DNA of 47,409 nt, from NCBI GenBank assembly GCA_029850585.1, contig JARCRQ010000029.1, forward strand, positions 1 to 47,409, read 5' to 3'. How positions within the stretch are numbered: the stretch's first letter is position 1; every line of letters starts with the position of its first letter. The position numbers were made by a program, and so were the translations under genes. This stretch comes from Sideroxydans sp. (GTDB lineage: Bacteria; Pseudomonadota; Gammaproteobacteria; Burkholderiales; Gallionellaceae). Shown in pieces: positions 44,904 through 47,409 of this stretch. The notes under the pieces are model-generated. The model was not told where the DNA came from. It was given only the letters and a program-made list of their open reading frames with translations, and searched no databases.

Positions 44904-46633
44904 CACACCTCCTCCTTAACAACTTCAGCAGGTGGCGCGATGACGTTATTAAGCGGCGCATCGTTAGGCACATTCAGCTCACGCAAAGTTTGCCCAGCCA
45001 CTTGACTAAATACCGGAGCTGCCACAATACCGCCGTAATACTGACCGTTATTCGGCTCGTCTATCATCACCGCGACAATAATTCTGGGGTGCGAAACGGG
45101 GGCAAAACCAACAAACGACGCGACATATTTATCGACATATTTGCCGTTGGCTAATTTATGCGCGGTGCCTGTTTTGCCTGCCACGCGATAACCTGCCACT
45201 TGCGCTAACGGTGCAGTCCCCCCTGGCATCACCACGCTTTCCAACATGGTGCGCATTTCGGCTACCGTCTTGTCCGACCAAACTTTTTTACCCACGCTAG
45301 GCGCGTCTAATTTGAGCAAGGAGACACTTTGTAATTCGCCATGTTCGGTAAAAATCGTATAAGCGCGCGCCAGTTGCAATAAGGATACCGAGATGCCGTG
45401 TCCGTAAGCCATGGTCGCTTGTTCGATAGGTCGCCAAGTTTTTGCGTCGCGTAATTTGCCCGACGCTTCGCCTGGAAAATTGCTGCCCGTACGTTCGCCA
45501 AAGCCGCTGTCCGACAAACTTTGCCACAGCACTTTAGGCTCTAACATCAACGCCATTTTTGCTGCGCCGACATTGCTGGATTTTTGAATCACTTGCGAGA
45601 CGGTTAAGCTCGCTTCAGGATGCGTATCATGGATTTTTTTACCGCCCACCATAAACGCGCCGTGCTCGGTATTGATAACCGTATCCGCCTGCACTTTGCC
45701 AAGTTCTAACGCCGTCGCCACGGTGAACGGCTTGAGCGTCGAACCTGGCTCAAACAAATCTGCCACGGCGCGATTACGCATCGCAGCGGGACTGACTTTG
45801 GCGCGATTATTGGGGTTGTAGCTAGGATAGTTGGCGAGTGCCAACACTTCGCCAGTGCGTGCATCCAACACCACCACCGCACCTGCTTTGGCTTGCTGTT
45901 TTTGTACCGCTGCTTGCAGCTCGCGATAGGCTAAGTATTGAATTTTGCTGTCGATGCTGAGTTGTACATCCGCGCCCGCTTTAGGCGCGCTCAAGCTCGC
46001 CACGTCTTCTACGATATGCCCGCGTCGATCTTTAATCACACGCTGGCTGCCCGCTTGACCGCCCAATTGCGCTTGCGCACCCAGCTCCAACCCCTCTTGG
46101 CCGTTATCGTCTTGCCCAGTAAAGCCTAATAGCTGCGCGGCGACTTCGCCAGTCGGATAGTAGCGGCGATACTCCGCTTGCAAGGACACGCCTGGCACAT
46201 TCAAGCGCATTACCCGCCCCGCATCATCGGGTGAAATTTGTCGTTTCAAATAGACAAAATCGCGCGAACTATCGGCAAGCTGAGTGCGTAAAGCGTTTTC
46301 ATTCAAGCCTAATACACTGGCTAATTGTTTGTTTTGTGCGGGGGTGAGGGTTACATCGGCAGGACTTGCCCACACCGATTGCACGGGCGTACTCACTGCC
46401 AACACTTCGCCATTGCGATCGCTAATCATGCCGCGATGCGCACTGACTTCAATCACGCGGCTGTAGCGCGCATCCCCTTTTTGTTGCAAGAAATCATTGT
46501 TGATGCCTTGCAGATAAATCGTACGCCCCAACAAGCCGAACAGTCCCGCCAGTAAAACCAAGAACAAAATAGACGCGCGCCAGCCTGGCAGTTTTGCCGG
46601 GCTATGTGCTGTGTGCTGGGTCGCGTAATTCAT
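44903..46633 (-). CDS. ftsI: Septal transpeptidase FtsI (PBP3)
   Basis: FtsI cross-links septal peptidoglycan. The 576-residue protein has a cytoplasmic tail, one membrane helix (about 20-42) and a PBP dimer domain. The penicillin-binding domain has the three motifs STLK (298-301, Ser298 nucleophile), SSN (352-354) and KTGT (487-490). It is preceded by ftsL after 50 nt and followed by murE. Confidence 0.97.
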   Translation of the reverse strand: MNYATQHTAHSPAKLPGWRASILFLVLLAGLFGLLGRTIYLQGINNDFLQQKGDARYSRVIEVSAHRGMISDRNGEVLAVSTPVQSVWASPADVTLTPAQNKQLASVLGLNENALRTQLADSSRDFVYLKRQISPDDAGRVMRLNVPGVSLQAEYRRYYPTGEVAAQLLGFTGQDDNGQEGLELGAQAQLGGQAGSQRVIKDRRGHIVEDVASLSAPKAGADVQLSIDSKIQYLAYRELQAAVQKQQAKAGAVVVLDARTGEVLALANYPSYNPNNRAKVSPAAMRNRAVADLFEPGSTLKPFTVATALELGKVQADTVINTEHGAFMVGGKKIHDTHPEASLTVSQVIQKSSNVGAAKMALMLEPKVLWQSLSDSGFGERTGSNFPGEASGKLRDAKTWRPIEQATMAYGHGISVSLLQLARAYTIFTEHGELQSVSLLKLDAPSVGKKVWSDKTVAEMRTMLESVVMPGGTAPLAQVAGYRVAGKTGTAHKLANGKYVDKYVASFVGFAPVSHPRIIVAVMIDEPNNGQYYGGIVAAPVFSQVAGQTLRELNVPNDAPLNNVIAPPAEVVKEEV

Positions 46634-46683
46634 GGTTATTTTTTTACTCCGCTTTACCTAGTTAGCAAGGTTTACTACCCCCA

Positions 46684-46959
46684 CTATTTCGGCTGTATAA
46701 ACTGCACTTCACCGCTTTTGGGTCGCTGCATTTGCAAATACTGCGCAGCGATTTTTTCTACTCTGGCGGGGGCAGCCCAAGTACTTTGCTCTAATTGCAA
46801 CTGCCCCCACTCCACTTCCATTTGCAGCGCGTGTTGTTTTTCTTGTTGCAACAATTGCAAAGTTTTGCGTGCCTGATGTTGCGAGGTCACCAAGCTCAAC
46901 GCCAACAGCACCACCAGCAATAGCAACAAGGCATTGAACAAATTGCCACTAAACCGCAT
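46684..46959 (-). CDS. ftsL: Cell-division protein FtsL
   Basis: FtsL is a small bitopic protein that forms a coiled coil with FtsB and activates FtsWI. The 91-residue protein has a membrane helix (about 9-25) and then a Gln/Glu-rich leucine-zipper region (ARKTLQLLQQEKQHALQMEV). The C-terminal motif ARVEKIAAQYLQMQRPKSGE resembles FtsL proteins generally. It overlaps rsmH by 11 nt and lies before ftsI. Confidence 0.92.
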   Translation of the reverse strand: MRFSGNLFNALLLLLVVLLALSLVTSQHQARKTLQLLQQEKQHALQMEVEWGQLQLEQSTWAAPARVEKIAAQYLQMQRPKSGEVQFIQPK

Positions 46960-47409
46960 TGCTACGCTCCGCCACTCTTAACACCGCACTGCGCGCACGC
47001 GGATTAACCGCTAACTCTGCCGCACTCGCGCGTATCGCTTTACCGCACAATTTCATTCGCCCTGCGGGTACTTCGCTGGCGCGTATCGGCACATTGCGCG
47101 GCAACTTGTCGCCCTCCGCCATGTCGCGCATAAAGTGCTTCACAATGCGATCTTCCAAGGAATGAAAACTAATCACGGCTAAGCGTCCTTGCGGTTTTAG
47201 CTGTGTGACGCAGTCGGGCAAGATGCGCGCAAGCTCTTCGAGCTCTTGGTTGATATAAATCCGTATAGCTTGAAAAGTCCGTGTCGCCGGATTTTGCCCA
47301 GGCTCGCGGGTGCGTACCGTTTGACCAACCAGCTCGACGAGCTGTTTCGTGGTGAGGATAGGTTGAAGTGCGCGCGCAACAACAATCGCTCTTGCAACCT
47401 GCTTAGCAA
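46949..47409 (-). CDS. rsmH: 16S rRNA m4C1402 methyltransferase RsmH, 5' end beyond the window
   Basis: RsmH methylates N4 of C1402 in 16S rRNA. The minus-strand frame is open to the window edge (153 codons seen). It contains GQNPATRTFQAIRIYINQEL and the core RLAVISFHSLEDRIVKHFMR, then the conserved NPRARSAVLRVAER end. Normal length is about 310, so roughly the first half is missing. mraZ would be expected just beyond. A shorter frame overlapping it in another phase is not used. Confidence 0.95.
   Translation of the reverse strand, partial: AKQVARAIVVARALQPILTTKQLVELVGQTVRTREPGQNPATRTFQAIRIYINQELEELARILPDCVTQLKPQGRLAVISFHSLEDRIVKHFMRDMAEGDKLPRNVPIRASEVPAGRMKLCGKAIRASAAELAVNPRARSAVLRVAERSNAV

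Noticed and set aside
47197-47409. Alternative minus-strand frame at the right edge
   Set aside because: The conserved RsmH sequence is in a different phase and covers the same DNA up to the edge.

Overview
This window is a contiguous piece of a Gram-negative, almost certainly betaproteobacterial, chromosome. The evidence is the mreB/gatCAB neighbourhood, the divergent rluD/bamD pair, the birA-coaX-SPOR block and a complete division/cell-wall (dcw) cluster that continues into lpxC. The closest order is probably Nitrosomonadales or something similar, but that is inference from gene order and protein style, not from a marker gene. Nothing looks like a large mobile island. There are no rRNA or tRNA genes, no CRISPR array and no intact insertion sequence.

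Layout. 1-2.0 kb: mreC (cut by the window edge) and mreB on the minus strand. 2.0-6.9 kb: the amidotransferase operon gatCAB and a lipoprotein M48 protease with TPRs on the plus strand. 6.9-9.0 kb: rimO and a ZIP metal transporter (minus). 9.0-10.6 kb: a small accessory patch with a 47-codon ORF, a DUF4258/YgiT-zinc-finger toxin-antitoxin-like pair and a solitary HepT-like (DUF86) gene. 10.6-15.6 kb: pgeF and rluD (minus), bamD, a Nudix hydrolase and mlaA (plus), htpX (minus). 15.8-20.0 kb: a membrane protein and a probable zinc-uptake cluster with a small secreted His/Cys protein, an outer-membrane barrel, a ZnuA-like binding protein and a ZnuB-like permease, but no ATPase. 20.1-24.9 kb: aroE-mtgA, a PAS-GGDEF-EAL protein and mgtE. 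25.2-28.7 kb (minus): patatin-birA-coaX-SPOR, coupled by 4-nt overlaps. 28.7-47.4 kb (minus): rsmH(partial)-ftsL-ftsI-murE-murF-mraY-murD-ftsW-murG-murC-murB-ddlB-ftsQ-ftsA-ftsZ-lpxC and two small ORFs.

How the genes work together. The right half encodes nearly the whole route from UDP-MurNAc to cross-linked septal peptidoglycan (MurB-F, MraY, MurG, FtsW, FtsI, Ddl), the FtsZ/A/Q/L divisome proteins and the committed lipid A enzyme. The left half adds rod-shape proteins (MreBC), outer-membrane assembly and lipid transport (BamD, MlaA), envelope proteases (M48, HtpX) and the MtgA glycosyltransferase. The window is therefore dominated by envelope biogenesis.

Most unusual signal. Small palindromic repeats have entered this otherwise conserved region repeatedly, including inside essential genes. 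In-frame repeat-derived peptides sit in PgeF, MurB and MurC and at the C-terminus of MurD. Between mraY and murD there is a 21-codon ghost of a second, nucleotide-divergent but protein-identical mraY 3' end, separated from the real gene by an inverted-repeat element. A similar displaced 3' end appears to lie between ftsW and murG. REP-like palindromes and CTAG-rich repeats fill most of the longer intergenic gaps.
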